From positions 372,001-436,000 of the forward strand of contig NZ_JBDUUH010000002.1 of NCBI RefSeq assembly GCF_039939195.1: DNA of 64,000 nucleotides, given 5' to 3'. Positions within the stretch are counted from its first letter, which is position 1, and every line of letters starts with the position of its first letter. Below the pieces are notes generated by a model, which searched no databases, was not told the origin of the DNA, and was given only the letters and a program-made list of their open reading frames with translations. The position numbers and the translations under genes are program-made. This document shows, piece by piece, positions 1 to 9,097 of this stretch. Origin of the DNA: Foliimonas ilicis. GTDB lineage: Bacteria; Pseudomonadota; Alphaproteobacteria; Rhizobiales; Rhizobiaceae.

Positions 1-1156
1 TCGCATCGCGATCCACCACACTCGAAAACAGCGAAAGGAACGGCGCATTCGTGCGCACGATACGGCCTTCGCTGTCCACCCCGGCGATTGCCATCGGCGT
101 GGAATTGAAGAAGCGCGTGAAGCGGACTTCCGAGGCGCGAAGTGCTGCCGACGCATCCTCGCCCTGCGTGCGGTTTAAAACGATGGTGCGGCTCGGGCCA
201 TGATGCCCGTCGCGGCTTGCCGAAACGCGGTGCATGAAACGCACCGGCAGCGCCTCGCCTTTGACGGTTGCCAGATCGAGATCGATGATGGCGTTCCGGG
301 TCGTGCCGGGATCGGCCTTGACCGAGCGCACAAGCGCAATGCCGTCGCCCGCAACGATTTCCTGCAAACGAACCGCACCCGGCGCGAAATTCGCCAGATC
401 GATACCCAGCCAATCGGCCAAGGTCGCGTTCAGGTAAGTGATCTGGCCATCGGGATCGGCGGAGAAGAAACCGGCAGGCGCCTTGTCCAGATGGTCTATG
501 GCCTTCTGGAGATCGAGGAAGAAACGCTCCTGCTCGGCGCGTTCGCGCGAAATATCGGCCAGTTCCCACGCCAGAAGCGGCATGCGGTGGCCGGGAACGC
601 GGAATGTGCGGGCTTTTACGCGATACCAATGCGCTCCGGCTTCGGAACCCGGCTTGATCGCCTGCGCCAGCCGGAATTCGCCATCGCCGCTCTGCCCGTC
701 GCGCAGACCACCGGCCAGACGGTAGATCGTCGCGGAAGCTTCCGGCACATCGGACAAAAGCGCCTCGACGGTCTTCAGCTCGGAGGCGGAGGCAACGCCT
801 GTCATGTCGGCATAGGCGCGGTTGGCGTAGATGACGCGGCCCTTATTGTCGGTGACCAGCAGGCCCTGCCCCATGGAATCAACAAATGCCTTGGAAAGTT
901 CGTCCGCCGTGGAGCGCGGCGCGATCTGCACGAAGCCGATGGCGGTCGCGAAGAGATAGCCGACGCCGATCATGGCCAGCACGCCGAGCATGCCGAGCAG
1001 GAACGGATCGCCGAGCCGTTCGCGGAAAATGCCGAAAACGATGGCGGCGCCGGTCAGCACCACGATGAATATGATCAGGCGCGTGATCGCGCCGGGGCGT
1101 GAATTCTGATCGACGATCGGTACCGGATAGAAATCGCCGCGCGTTTCTTTGGCCAT
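1..1156 (-). CDS. cckA: Sensor histidine kinase CckA, N-terminal part (cut by window edge)
   Basis: The gene starts at the ATG at 1156 and runs off the left edge, leaving 385 codons. The visible protein starts MAKETRGDFYPVPI, has two closely spaced membrane helices (about residues 24-45 and 52-76) and then PAS-type sensory segments (about 88-200 and 225-340, with a third beginning near 355, RFFNSTPMAIAGVD). The kinase core (HisKA, HATPase, receiver) would lie outside the window. Two short helices followed by tandem PAS domains are the architecture of CckA, the kinase/phosphatase that feeds the ChpT-CtrA cell-cycle phosphorelay in alphaproteobacteria. It is divergent from the fliO-like gene, with dksA nearby, a neighbourhood I associate with cckA in Brucella. 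Another PAS hybrid kinase cannot be excluded without the C-terminus. Confidence 0.82.
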   Translation of the reverse strand, partial: MAKETRGDFYPVPIVDQNSRPGAITRLIIFIVVLTGAAIVFGIFRERLGDPFLLGMLGVLAMIGVGYLFATAIGFVQIAPRSTADELSKAFVDSMGQGLLVTDNKGRVIYANRAYADMTGVASASELKTVEALLSDVPEASATIYRLAGGLRDGQSGDGEFRLAQAIKPGSEAGAHWYRVKARTFRVPGHRMPLLAWELADISRERAEQERFFLDLQKAIDHLDKAPAGFFSADPDGQITYLNATLADWLGIDLANFAPGAVRLQEIVAGDGIALVRSVKADPGTTRNAIIDLDLATVKGEALPVRFMHRVSASRDGHHGPSRTIVLNRTQGEDASAALRASEVRFTRFFNSTPMAIAGVDSEGRIVRTNAPFLSLFSSVVDRDA

Positions 1157-1401
1157 ACGCCCCTTGCCTGCTTTTCCGAAGCCCCTGCCTCAAGCCCGAT
1201 CCCATTGCAGAGTCTCGACCTTAGCCGGTTGAATCACATTCCAACCGCCGCTGAAAGTCCTAGCCTGATTTTGCTTCAGGAAAAACCTTCTCGGTGCCGC
1301 TCAATTCATTTCAGAAGCTTTATAATTCGTGAGAGCAACTTGCGAAGCTTGCCCGCAACAGTTTACTGTCCCGCAATCACGAAAAAGGAAGCGAGAAATT
1401 G

Positions 1402-2217
1402 ATGGAATGGCTCGATAATATTGCGGGGCCCGGCTACGGGGCGGCATTGCTCTGGACGGTGCTGGCACTTGTGCTTCTCGTTATCGTGCTGGTCGTCATA
1501 AAGCTCGTGCGCGGCATGACCTTCGGCACATTCGTTGCCGGCGGCCGCAATCGCAAGACGCGCCTTGCCGTGATGGACGCCACCGCCATCGACAGCAACC
1601 GCCGCCTGGTTCTGGTGCGACGCGACGACATCGAACATCTCATCCTCATCGGCGGCGCAACCGACATCGTCGTCGAACGCGACATCAGGCTGGTGCCTTC
1701 ACGCCGTCCTGCCCTTACGAATGATGCACCTGCCGCACCGGCACCGCAGCGCCCTGCACCCGTTTCGCAGCCGCGTGCGGAAGAGATTGCGCCTGCTCCA
1801 CGCCCGGCACCTGCGCCTGCACCTGTTGCAAGGCCCATCGAGCGCCCTGTCGCTCCAATGCCTGCACCTGCCCCGCGTCCGGCTCCAGAACCCGTTCGTG
1901 CGGCCCCGGCCTACGAGCCGCCGCGCGCTCAGGCACCCGCGCCAGTGCAATCATACCGCCAGCCGGACCCGGCGCCTGCAGCACCTGTTCCGGCGCGGCC
2001 AGTCGTGGTCAATCCGCCCTACACACCGGCAATCCGCACGGCATCGGTGGCGACAGCCCCGATCATTGCCGATGACGATCTCGACGACGAATTGCTGAAA
2101 GAACTCGATTTTTCGCTGGACGACGATGCTCCGCCAGCGCCGCAGCAAAAGGCTCAGGATCTTTCGCTGGACGATGAAATGTCGCGGCTGCTCGGCGAAT
2201 TGTCCAACAAGCGCTAA
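1402..2217 (+). CDS. FliO-like flagellar biosynthesis membrane protein with Pro/Ala-rich tail
   Basis: This 271-aa protein has one N-terminal membrane helix (about residues 14-36, followed by KLVRG), then a small basic domain of the FliO type (RLAVMDATAIDSNRRLVLVR, about 50-95). A long Pro/Ala-rich linker (about 100-215) leads to an acidic C-terminal motif (DDDLDDELLKELDFSLDDD). FliO assists assembly of the FliPQR flagellar export gate. The ATG at 1402 is preferred over the in-frame TTG at 1399; GGAAGCGAG lies just upstream. The tail with its repeated acidic DLSLDD-type motif is longer than in classical FliO, so the role in export is inferred. No other flagellar genes are nearby. Confidence 0.65.
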   Translation: MEWLDNIAGPGYGAALLWTVLALVLLVIVLVVIKLVRGMTFGTFVAGGRNRKTRLAVMDATAIDSNRRLVLVRRDDIEHLILIGGATDIVVERDIRLVPSRRPALTNDAPAAPAPQRPAPVSQPRAEEIAPAPRPAPAPAPVARPIERPVAPMPAPAPRPAPEPVRAAPAYEPPRAQAPAPVQSYRQPDPAPAAPVPARPVVVNPPYTPAIRTASVATAPIIADDDLDDELLKELDFSLDDDAPPAPQQKAQDLSLDDEMSRLLGELSNKR

Positions 2218-2223
2218 TTTTAC

Positions 2224-2544
2224 CTAGCGCGGTGCGGCGATGATGACGCTTGCGCCGATGAGGCAGAGAATCATGCCCGAGATGTCGAAACGATCCGGGC
2301 GGACGCCTTCCACACCCCATTGCCAGAGCAGCGAACTGGCAATGTAGATGCCGCCATAGGCGGCATAGGCACGGCCTGCCAATTCGCTTTCGACCAGCGT
2401 CAGAAGATAAGCGAACAGCATCAGGAAGATAACGCCTGGAATCAGGACCAGCGGCGATTTATCGAGGCGCAGCCACGCCCAGAAGGCGAAACATCCGGCG
2501 ATTTCGGCCAGTGCCGCTCCGATATAAACCGCCAATGTCGGCAT
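2224..2544 (-). CDS. YnfA-family (UPF0060) small membrane protein
   Basis: This 106-aa protein has four predicted membrane helices and the family signature around ALAEIAGCFAFWAWLRL and AYAAYGGIYI. The family has an SMR-transporter-like fold. The start is placed at MPTLAVYIG (2544), because the upstream in-frame extension is polar and unlike the family. It converges on the fliO-like gene with only 6 bp between stops. The substrate is unknown; family membership is clear from the WGxxxDxxRPDRxD segment. Confidence 0.85.
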   Translation of the reverse strand: MPTLAVYIGAALAEIAGCFAFWAWLRLDKSPLVLIPGVIFLMLFAYLLTLVESELAGRAYAAYGGIYIASSLLWQWGVEGVRPDRFDISGMILCLIGASVIIAAPR

Positions 2545-2637
2545 TGCGCGACCCCGCTGATGCTTAAAACGATTACGGGCGCTATCCGAAGATGGCGCCC
2601 GTATCAAATCTCTTTCGAAGATATTCCGTCGGAAAGA

Positions 2638-3054
2638 TCAATCGTCCCGATAGACTTTTTCGCGGCGTTCGTGGCGTTCCTGCGCTTCAATCGAAAGTGT
2701 TGCGATCGGACGTGCATCGAGGCGCTTGAGCGAAATCGGCTCGCCGGTTTCCTCGCAGAAGCCGTATGTTCCCTCGTCTATCCGCTGCAAGGCGGAATCG
2801 ATCTTGGAAATCAGCTTGCGCTGACGGTCTCTTGCACGCAGTTCAATTGCACGATCGGTTTCGGAAGAGGCCCTATCCGCCAGATCAGGATGGTTTGCGT
2901 TTTCCTGCTGAAGAATTTCCAGCGTTTCACGCGCCTCTCTCAGGATGTCGCTTTTCCAAGTCATCAACTTGGATCGGAAGTACGATTTCTGCCGGTCGCT
3001 CATGAACGGCTCGTCTTCCGAGGGTACGTAACTGGCATCAACGATTTGGTTCAT
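2638..3054 (-). CDS. dksA: RNA polymerase-binding transcription factor DksA, single-Cys variant
   Basis: This 138-aa protein has the DksA/TraR plan: an N-terminal region, a coiled coil (about residues 35-105, holding SDILREARETL and ATSSETDRAIELRARDR-like heptads) and a C-terminal zinc-finger-like globule. DksA binds the RNA polymerase secondary channel and works with ppGpp in the stringent response. The start at 3054 (MNQIVDAS) is preferred to a TTG 12 bases upstream, since GGTGAG then serves as ribosome binding site. The finger positions read C-EE-T ... S-IE-A instead of C-xx-C ... C-xx-C, so only one of four usual zinc cysteines remains, a variant known from alphaproteobacterial DksA proteins. 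Confidence 0.93.
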   Translation of the reverse strand: MNQIVDASYVPSEDEPFMSDRQKSYFRSKLMTWKSDILREARETLEILQQENANHPDLADRASSETDRAIELRARDRQRKLISKIDSALQRIDEGTYGFCEETGEPISLKRLDARPIATLSIEAQERHERREKVYRDD

Positions 3055-3422
3055 CGACTCACCCAACTAACCCCAATTTTGGGCCTGTATATTCGCCGCG
3101 TACTGTGTGCACAAGCGCAAACATATCGGCCTTCACGCATTTGTTTGTCTTACCTTCATCTTGAACAGCCCCAACGCCTTACGCTGCAAGCTCTTCCACA
3201 ATAAAATCAGCCAAGCAAAAACCGGGCCATGATTGCTCAGCCTGTTTGACGAGAAGCGCAATTCGCCATGTCAGACTGGAGCGAGCATGATCAGAAACGT
3301 CGAAAAGCAAGCTCTGGTTTCAAAATTCAGGCTCACATATTCGGCATAGAGATTGAGAAGGCGATTCAGGGAATGCCTCTATCCATCTCATTTTGCTGCA
3401 CTTTTTTAATGCACCAGATACA
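3055..3422. other. Gene-free stretch upstream of dksA
   Basis: About 370 bp between dksA and the terminator of the L,D-transpeptidase gene. It must carry the dksA promoter and leader on the minus strand. A small hairpin (CCCAA-TT-TTGGG near 3073-3086) sits just upstream of dksA. I see no further gene, repeat or recognisable RNA. Confidence 0.5.
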
Positions 3423-3452
3423 AAAAGAGCGCGGCAAACGCCGCGCTCTTTT
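3423..3452 (-). terminator. Rho-independent terminator of the L,D-transpeptidase gene
   Basis: A GC-rich hairpin has GAGCGCGG (3427-3434) pairing perfectly with CCGCGCTC (3441-3448) around CAAACG, flanked by A4 and T4. Read on the minus strand it ends in a T-run and lies 24 bp past the stop of the gene at 3476. Confidence 0.85.
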
Positions 3453-3475
3453 GTTTTTTCAGATTGTCGTCAGGC

Positions 3476-4726
3476 CTAGAGAGCCTGCGACATCTGCAAT
3501 TCCTGAACACCGTCGCGAGCATAGACATCGTCGCGGAACTGCGCCACGCCGTCGCCCGTCGACCATGCCGAGACGTAGGTGAAGTGCACCGGCACCGGAT
3601 TGGTGAGCTGAACGGGTGTGCTCTCGCCGCTCTTGATCGTCTGCTCGAAACGCTGACGGCTCCAGCCCGGCGTGTCGCGCAAAAGCCATGTGACCAGATC
3701 GCGAACGTTCTGCACGCGCACGCAGCCCGACGAATCGAAGCGCATGAGCTTGGAGAACAGGCTCTGCTGCGGCGTGTCGTGCATGTAGACGGCATGTGAA
3801 TTCGGGAAGTTGATCTTCACCGAAGCCATTGCGTTGATCTTGCCCGGATCCTGGCGGAAGCGGAATTTCGCGGCGTCTTCCGTATTCCAGTCGATGGTCG
3901 TCGGATCGATCTCGCCGTTTGGCCCGAGAATACGGATGCTGTTGTCCGCCAGATATTGCGGGTTCTTGCGCATCAGCGGAATGATGTCCTTGCGGACGAT
4001 GGATTCCGGTGCGTTCCAATACGGATTGACGATGATTTCGTTGATCTTGGAGTCCAGAATCGGGGTCTGGCGATCGATCTTGCCGACAATCGCGGTGTGA
4101 CGAAGCACGACGCGGCCATTTTCGACGGCTTCGATCTGCGCTGCCGGAATGTTGACCATCACATAACGGTCGCCAAGCGTGCCGGCCTTCTCACTCAGTC
4201 GCTGCAGATTGGTCTGCAACTGGCCGAGGCGCACCGGTGCGCTGACATTCATCGCGGCGTAGGAATACTGGCCGAGAACACCATCGGAAGGAAGACCGTG
4301 GCGGGTCTGGAAACGCTTAACCGCGCTGTCGACATAGGTGTCGAAGGCAGGCGAAATGCCGGCGCTTGGCGAAAGGTCGCCGGAAACCATGAGACGCTTG
4401 CGCAGCGGTTCGACATCGGGATCGGAAACACCGAGCTGGAGCTTCTTGGTGGCCGGAACCACCGGCCAACCGCCCTGCGCGACGATGTTCTGATAATTCG
4501 CGATCGCGTTTTGGACGTAAGAAACCGTCTGCTGGCTGAAAATCGGCTGCGTGGTCGCAACCTTTCCGCCTTCGCTGGCGCGCGCATCGAACTGCGTATC
4601 CCAATTGCCGCGACGCGACGAACCGAGAATATCGTTGATTACATCCTGAGCTCTGGCCTGCCCGGTCAATGCGGTCGCGGCGAGCGCGCCCGTGCCGGCG
4701 AGAAAGAAACGGCGACTGGTTTTCAT
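3476..4726 (-). CDS. L,D-transpeptidase (YkuD) with peptidoglycan-binding domain
   Basis: This 416-aa protein starts MKTSRRFFLAGTGALAA, a twin-arginine-like export signal ending near AQA-RAQ. A peptidoglycan-binding segment follows (about residues 135-180, VDSAVKRFQTRHGLPSDGVLG), then a YkuD catalytic domain (about 205-370) with the active-site block SSGCVRVQN and an upstream His (YMHDT). L,D-transpeptidases make 3-3 peptidoglycan cross-links or attach proteins to the wall in the periplasm. The start at 4726 fits the signal peptide; a longer frame to 4819 adds 31 residues without export character. It is followed by a terminator and preceded on the same strand by an LdtR-like MarR gene, matching the LdtR/LdtP pair described in Liberibacter and Sinorhizobium. 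Confidence 0.92.
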   Translation of the reverse strand: MKTSRRFFLAGTGALAATALTGQARAQDVINDILGSSRRGNWDTQFDARASEGGKVATTQPIFSQQTVSYVQNAIANYQNIVAQGGWPVVPATKKLQLGVSDPDVEPLRKRLMVSGDLSPSAGISPAFDTYVDSAVKRFQTRHGLPSDGVLGQYSYAAMNVSAPVRLGQLQTNLQRLSEKAGTLGDRYVMVNIPAAQIEAVENGRVVLRHTAIVGKIDRQTPILDSKINEIIVNPYWNAPESIVRKDIIPLMRKNPQYLADNSIRILGPNGEIDPTTIDWNTEDAAKFRFRQDPGKINAMASVKINFPNSHAVYMHDTPQQSLFSKLMRFDSSGCVRVQNVRDLVTWLLRDTPGWSRQRFEQTIKSGESTPVQLTNPVPVHFTYVSAWSTGDGVAQFRDDVYARDGVQELQMSQAL

Positions 4727-5054
4727 GGACGTTCCTGACACTATCGAGTTTCCTGTCCTTAAATCGGACGCGCAACAAACGTCTTTGCGCCCAGGATTTA
4801 AAACGGCCAATCTTAACAATTAGCCAACCATGCCCGCAATATGCGTGCTCCCTTCGTCGGATATAGAAGACGAACGGGAATTGTCACTGCTTTTCGGTGA
4901 GGACATCAAAACGTGAACGCGCATGTCCCGTCTACTCGATACCCACCCGAATATGGCAGCAGTGGGGCTGGTCTGGCGCAAATCGTGTCCATAACGCAAC
5001 AGCCGGCACCCTAAACGAGCACCGGCTGGGTGATAACCCGACTGGAGGTCCGGA

Positions 5055-5570
5055 TTACATGCGATAGGCGATGGTGTCGTTCCAGAAGCGGTCGAGGCGC
5101 TGCAGGGCACGATTCATCTGCTTGAACTCGTCGGGATTGATGCCGCCGACCTGCTCGATCGAGCCGATGTGGCGATTGTAAAGGCCACCGACGACTTCGG
5201 CGATCTCCGCACCCTTTTCCGTCAGGCTCACACGAACCGAGCGGCGGTCGATCCGCGAACGCTGGTGGTTGATGAAGCCGAGGTCGACGAGCTTCTTGAG
5301 ATTGTAGGAAACGTTCGAGCCGAGATAGTAGCCACGCGAGCGCAATTCGCCGGCCGTCAGTTCTGCATTGCCGATATTGAAAAGCAGAAGTGCCTGAATT
5401 GCATTGATGTCGCTGCGGCCGTTACGGTCGAATTCATCCTTGATTACATCAAGCAAACGGCGGTGCAATCTTTCAACAAGCTGAAGAGATTCCATGTAAA
5501 GCGAGCGGATCGCTTCGTTACGGTCGTCTGATACTTGAGCGGGCTTAGCCGCAGAACGCGAATTGATCAT
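5055..5570 (-). CDS. ldtR: MarR-family transcriptional regulator, LdtR-like
   Basis: This 171-aa winged-helix regulator has the helix-turn-helix at about residues 70-115 (LTAGELRSRGYYLGSNVSYN) and the wing HQRSRIDRRSVRVSLTEKG. Helical dimerisation ends flank it. The sequence and its place beside a YkuD L,D-transpeptidase match LdtR, which controls cell-wall transpeptidase genes and osmotic tolerance in Hyphomicrobiales. The ATG at 5570 has GAGAGG upstream. About 330 bp separate it from the transpeptidase start, enough for a separate promoter. The symbol is given by family resemblance and context. Confidence 0.82.
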   Translation of the reverse strand: MINSRSAAKPAQVSDDRNEAIRSLYMESLQLVERLHRRLLDVIKDEFDRNGRSDINAIQALLLFNIGNAELTAGELRSRGYYLGSNVSYNLKKLVDLGFINHQRSRIDRRSVRVSLTEKGAEIAEVVGGLYNRHIGSIEQVGGINPDEFKQMNRALQRLDRFWNDTIAYRM

Positions 5571-5735
5571 TGTCTTGCCTCTCGTTTGTCGCCCGGTGAT
5601 TGTTTTTTGTTTCTCACCTTGATCGCGACACTATCGAATACGTATAAAATTCGACTTAAAGGCTAGGCTTAACAAGCGCTTACCTGAGGCACCCTTCACA
5701 TCAGACTTAATGAAATACCAATCGGGTTGTATCCG

Positions 5736-6164
5736 TTAACCCTGTTCGGCCGCGCGGCGCTTTTCGCGGGCAATCAGCACACGCAGCACCGTATAAAGCA
5801 GCGCCACGCCCAGATGCGAAAACAGGATCAGCGTGCGGCTGCCGAAAAGTTCGGGGAACCCGGCATACATAATCGTCTCGCCGGCAGCACATATGAACCA
5901 GATGACCGGCCCCCATGAGGCGAGCGCCCACAGGCCGATACCGGCAAGCGGAAAGAAGCCTGCGAGCGTGACCGCGGCGATCTGCCAGTAAACGGGCATG
6001 AGGTCGAAGCGCCACAAAGGCCCGTCATAAATGCCGACGAGCCGCACCCAATAGAGCACGCCGAAAATCATGCAGTAGACGCCGACGATGCGCTGGAACC
6101 ACGCAAAGATGGTCTGCACCGTGGAAGGCACCAAAGACAGGTGTCTGCCGAAGATTTCACTCAA
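5736..6164 (-). CDS. Conserved membrane protein (DUF6163-like)
   Basis: This 142-aa protein has four predicted membrane helices (about residues 15-45, 60-85, 86-105, 110-133) and a basic C-terminus (REKRRAAEQG). I do not recognise an enzyme motif; it resembles the small membrane family DUF6163 of Hyphomicrobiales. Its ATG overlaps the last 4 bases of the upstream hydrolase gene, so the two are probably translated from one mRNA, though nothing links their functions. Confidence 0.7.
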   Translation of the reverse strand: MSEIFGRHLSLVPSTVQTIFAWFQRIVGVYCMIFGVLYWVRLVGIYDGPLWRFDLMPVYWQIAAVTLAGFFPLAGIGLWALASWGPVIWFICAAGETIMYAGFPELFGSRTLILFSHLGVALLYTVLRVLIAREKRRAAEQG

Positions 6165-7204
6165 AGGATCAGTTCTCTCTCACCGAGCGGTTCGAAATAG
6201 GCATGAACCTCTCTATCGCTGACATCTTCTATCTTCGCCGGTTTCCATTGCGGCGTCGCGCCCTTTTCGACGATTGCCGCTCTTATGCCTTCATAGAATT
6301 CGTGGCCTGCCAGCATGCGGCACAGAATGCGGAATTCCATCTTCATGCATTCGTCCATCTCCAGCATAGCGCCTGCGCGAAGCTGTTCGAAGGTCACGCG
6401 CAGGCTGGTCGGCGAGCGTTTCAGGATCGTGGCGAGTGTTGCGGCAGCAAACTCGTCGGAAGCGGCTGCGTCTTTGAGGCTCTTCAATATCTCATCGAGC
6501 GTGCCCAGAGAAAAATGACGGGTGATCGCATGCGTGACCGCCTCATCTGCTTCCCTTTCGGGATTTTTGGCGAAATTTCTCAAAACCCGATCCGGCAGGC
6601 CCGTCTCGCAAATCTCGTCGAACAGGGCAGCTAGATCGGCGGAAGCGACCGCATGGGTGGCCAGTCCGCACCAGAGCGCGTCGCCATAGCGGATGCGGTT
6701 GCCTGTCAGGGCGAGATAGATGCCAAACGAGCCTTTAAGGCGCGGCAGGATGAAGCTGCCGCCGACATCGGGGAAAAAGCCGATGCCGACTTCGGGCATG
6801 GCGAATTGCGCATTCTCGGTCATGACGCGGTGCGAGCCATGGCCGGAAATGCCGAAGCCGCCGCCCATGACGATGCCGTCTATCAAGGAGACATACGGTT
6901 TTTCGAATCGTGAAATCGAGGCATTCAGCACATATTCGTCCGCGAAAAACCCGGCAGGCGGCTCCGCATCGTTGCGCGCATGGTAGACCTGGAGAATATC
7001 GCCACCCGCGGAGAACGCCCTGCCCTCGGCACGCAGCACGACTGCCTGAACATCCGCATCATTCTGCCAGGCGTCGAGCGCCTTGGAGAGAGCCTTGACC
7101 ATGGTGTGGGTCAGCGCATTGAGCGCCTTGGGCCTGGTAAGAGTGACGACACCAGCCTTGCCAATTCGTTCAAAGCGAATTTCTTCGCCGCCACCAAAAT
7201 CCAT
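6161..7204 (-). CDS. 3-hydroxyisobutyryl-CoA hydrolase (crotonase superfamily)
   Basis: This 347-aa crotonase-fold protein has oxyanion-hole segments GRAFSAGGDI (about residues 65-75) and GIVMGGGFGISGH (about 108-120). The block MPEVGIGFFPDVGG carries the Glu and Asp typical of HIBYL-CoA hydrolases, and the extra C-terminal half distinguishes them from simple enoyl-CoA hydratases. The reaction frees 3-hydroxyisobutyrate from its CoA ester in valine degradation. The start at 7204 (MDFGGGEE) is preferred to a TTG at 7219. The downstream DUF6163-like gene overlaps its stop. Confidence 0.88.
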   Translation of the reverse strand: MDFGGGEEIRFERIGKAGVVTLTRPKALNALTHTMVKALSKALDAWQNDADVQAVVLRAEGRAFSAGGDILQVYHARNDAEPPAGFFADEYVLNASISRFEKPYVSLIDGIVMGGGFGISGHGSHRVMTENAQFAMPEVGIGFFPDVGGSFILPRLKGSFGIYLALTGNRIRYGDALWCGLATHAVASADLAALFDEICETGLPDRVLRNFAKNPEREADEAVTHAITRHFSLGTLDEILKSLKDAAASDEFAAATLATILKRSPTSLRVTFEQLRAGAMLEMDECMKMEFRILCRMLAGHEFYEGIRAAIVEKGATPQWKPAKIEDVSDREVHAYFEPLGERELIL

Positions 7205-7348
7205 CGCCAAGAATCCCAAACTGAGGTCAAAACTGGCGGTAGTGCTAAAGGAGGCCCGCTAGGTGCGTCAATGCCGCGCGTCCGATCCGGTGATATTGGT
7301 CCCCTTAGAACCATTGTGCTAGAAAGCAGCGATTGAATGAGGCGATCG

Positions 7349-8380
7349 ATGAACAGGCATAACCCACCACGATCCACACTCGCCAGCAGCGTAGACGAGA
7401 TCACAGGCGGCAGACGTCTGCGGCGTATGCGCAAATCCGGCTGGTCGCGACGCATGGTGCGTGAGAACACCCTGTCGGTGGACGACCTTATCTGGCCGAT
7501 CTTCGTGGTCGAGGGCAAGAATGTCCGCGACCCTATTTCGGCAATGCCCGGCGTGTTTCGCCTGTCGATAGACATGGCCGTTAAAGAAGCCGAGCGCGCC
7601 GCAAAGCTCGGAATCCCGGCAATCGCGACCTTCCCGAATGTCGATCTCTCGCTGCGCGACGAAACCGGCTCGCAAATCCTCGACCCGGACAATCTCATTA
7701 ACCGCACGACGCGCGCCATCAAGGACGCCGTGCCGGAAATCGGCATCATCACCGATGCCGCGCTCGATCCCTTCACCAGCCACGGCCATGACGGCATTTT
7801 GCGCAACGGCATCGTCGTCAACGACGAATCCGTCGAGCAGGTTACGGCGGCGGCGGTTCTTCAAGCGGCGGCGGGCGCCGACATCATCGCACCTTCCGAC
7901 ATGATGGACGGCCGCATCGGCGCGATCCGCCGGGCGCTGGATGCCAACGGCTTTCAGGACGTCGCGATCATGTCCTATGCGACGAAATTCGCCTCGGCCT
8001 TCTATGGTCCATATCGCGAGGCGATCGGCACCAGCGGGCTGCTCAAGGGCGACAAGAACACCTATTACATCGATCACGCCAACAGCGACGAGGCCGTGCG
8101 CGAGACCGAGCAGGACCTGGCCGAGGGTGCCGACATGATCATGGTCAAGCCCGGCCTGCCCTATCTCGACATCATAAGGACGCTCAAGGACGAATTCCGC
8201 GTGCCGACCTTCGCCTACCAGGTGTCGGGCGAATATTCGATGATCAGTGCTGCAGCCGCCAATGGCTGGATCGACGGCGACAAGGCGATGCTGGAAAGCC
8301 TGCTGTGCTTCAAGCGCGCAGGTTGCGACGGAATTCTCACCTATTTCGCGCCAAGAGTGGCCGAAATGCTCAAATCTTGA
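7349..8380 (+). CDS. hemB: Delta-aminolevulinic acid dehydratase (porphobilinogen synthase)
   Basis: This 343-aa enzyme condenses two 5-aminolevulinate molecules to porphobilinogen in haem synthesis. Both Schiff-base lysines are visible (MSYATKFAS and MIMVKPGLPY), as is the family block FAYQVSGEYSM. The metal-site region reads DAALDPFTSHGHDG with Asp in place of the zinc-binding cysteines, as in the magnesium-dependent class usual in rhizobia and Pseudomonas. The start at 7349 has GAGG seven bases upstream; an ATG at 7337 is possible and adds four residues. Confidence 0.96.
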   Translation: MNRHNPPRSTLASSVDEITGGRRLRRMRKSGWSRRMVRENTLSVDDLIWPIFVVEGKNVRDPISAMPGVFRLSIDMAVKEAERAAKLGIPAIATFPNVDLSLRDETGSQILDPDNLINRTTRAIKDAVPEIGIITDAALDPFTSHGHDGILRNGIVVNDESVEQVTAAAVLQAAAGADIIAPSDMMDGRIGAIRRALDANGFQDVAIMSYATKFASAFYGPYREAIGTSGLLKGDKNTYYIDHANSDEAVRETEQDLAEGADMIMVKPGLPYLDIIRTLKDEFRVPTFAYQVSGEYSMISAAAANGWIDGDKAMLESLLCFKRAGCDGILTYFAPRVAEMLKS

Positions 8381-8451
8381 ATTTTCGGCAGGATTTCCCA
8401 CTTCTAATACTGTGACTAGACGCGGTATTGTCCGCTTGGAACGGGAAGCCC

Positions 8452-8922
8452 ATGAACACCAGAACTCTGGACGGCGAGATTATCAATTCGAGACTTGAGG
8501 ACGTTCGCGCCTATGATGGCGTGCGCACACGGCGCATCCTTGCCTTCTGCATCGATTATCTGATCGTCGGCCTCCTGCTCATTCCAGTTGCTATTGTGGT
8601 GTTCCTGCTGGGCATTATTACGCTTGGGCTGGGCTGGATGCTGTTCGGCGTCATCGGCCCCGTCGTTGCCCTGATCTATGTCTGGAGCACGCTGGGCGGG
8701 CCGAAGCAGGCAACCACCGGCATGCAGATGATGGGCATACGCCTCGACAGGCTGGATGGCCGACCCGTCGACGGAATGTTCGCAATCGTCCATTCGGTGC
8801 TGTTCTGGGCCGGCAATGTCATTTTGACGCCGCTGGTGCTTCTGGTGACGCTGTTCACCGACCGCAAGCGCGCGCTTCACGATCTTTTGCTTGGCACCGT
8901 GGTTACCCGCACCGACCGATAG
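8452..8922 (+). CDS. RDD-family membrane protein
   Basis: This 156-aa protein begins the RDD domain at GVRTRRILAFCIDYLI (about residues 25-40), with the basic-aspartate signature ahead of the first helix. Three membrane segments follow, including a Gly/Ile/Leu-rich one. The last part (TDRKRALHDLLLGTVVTR) is the classic RDD C-terminal motif. The function of the family is poorly defined; some members affect ion homeostasis. ATG 8452 has GGGAAG upstream. It lies between hemB and bpt on the same strand. Confidence 0.88.
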   Translation: MNTRTLDGEIINSRLEDVRAYDGVRTRRILAFCIDYLIVGLLLIPVAIVVFLLGIITLGLGWMLFGVIGPVVALIYVWSTLGGPKQATTGMQMMGIRLDRLDGRPVDGMFAIVHSVLFWAGNVILTPLVLLVTLFTDRKRALHDLLLGTVVTRTDR

Positions 8923-9097
8923 TAGGCCATGCGTGCCAAGCCTTACCGAATGGCGTAGGCGCAATGATCCGGCCTGGCACGTCAATATGTTCGACTGTTT
9001 GTTCGATGGCATCTTGCAGAATCTGAAAACCGGCTCAAAATCATAGAGATCAAATCGCATCCGGCGAACGGAACAGCGGGAGCCTGAACACCAGAAA

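Noticed and set aside
200..1102. Long plus-strand open frame over cckA
   Set aside because: It is antisense to the clearly conserved PAS sequence and its product has no family features; an effect of GC-rich codons.
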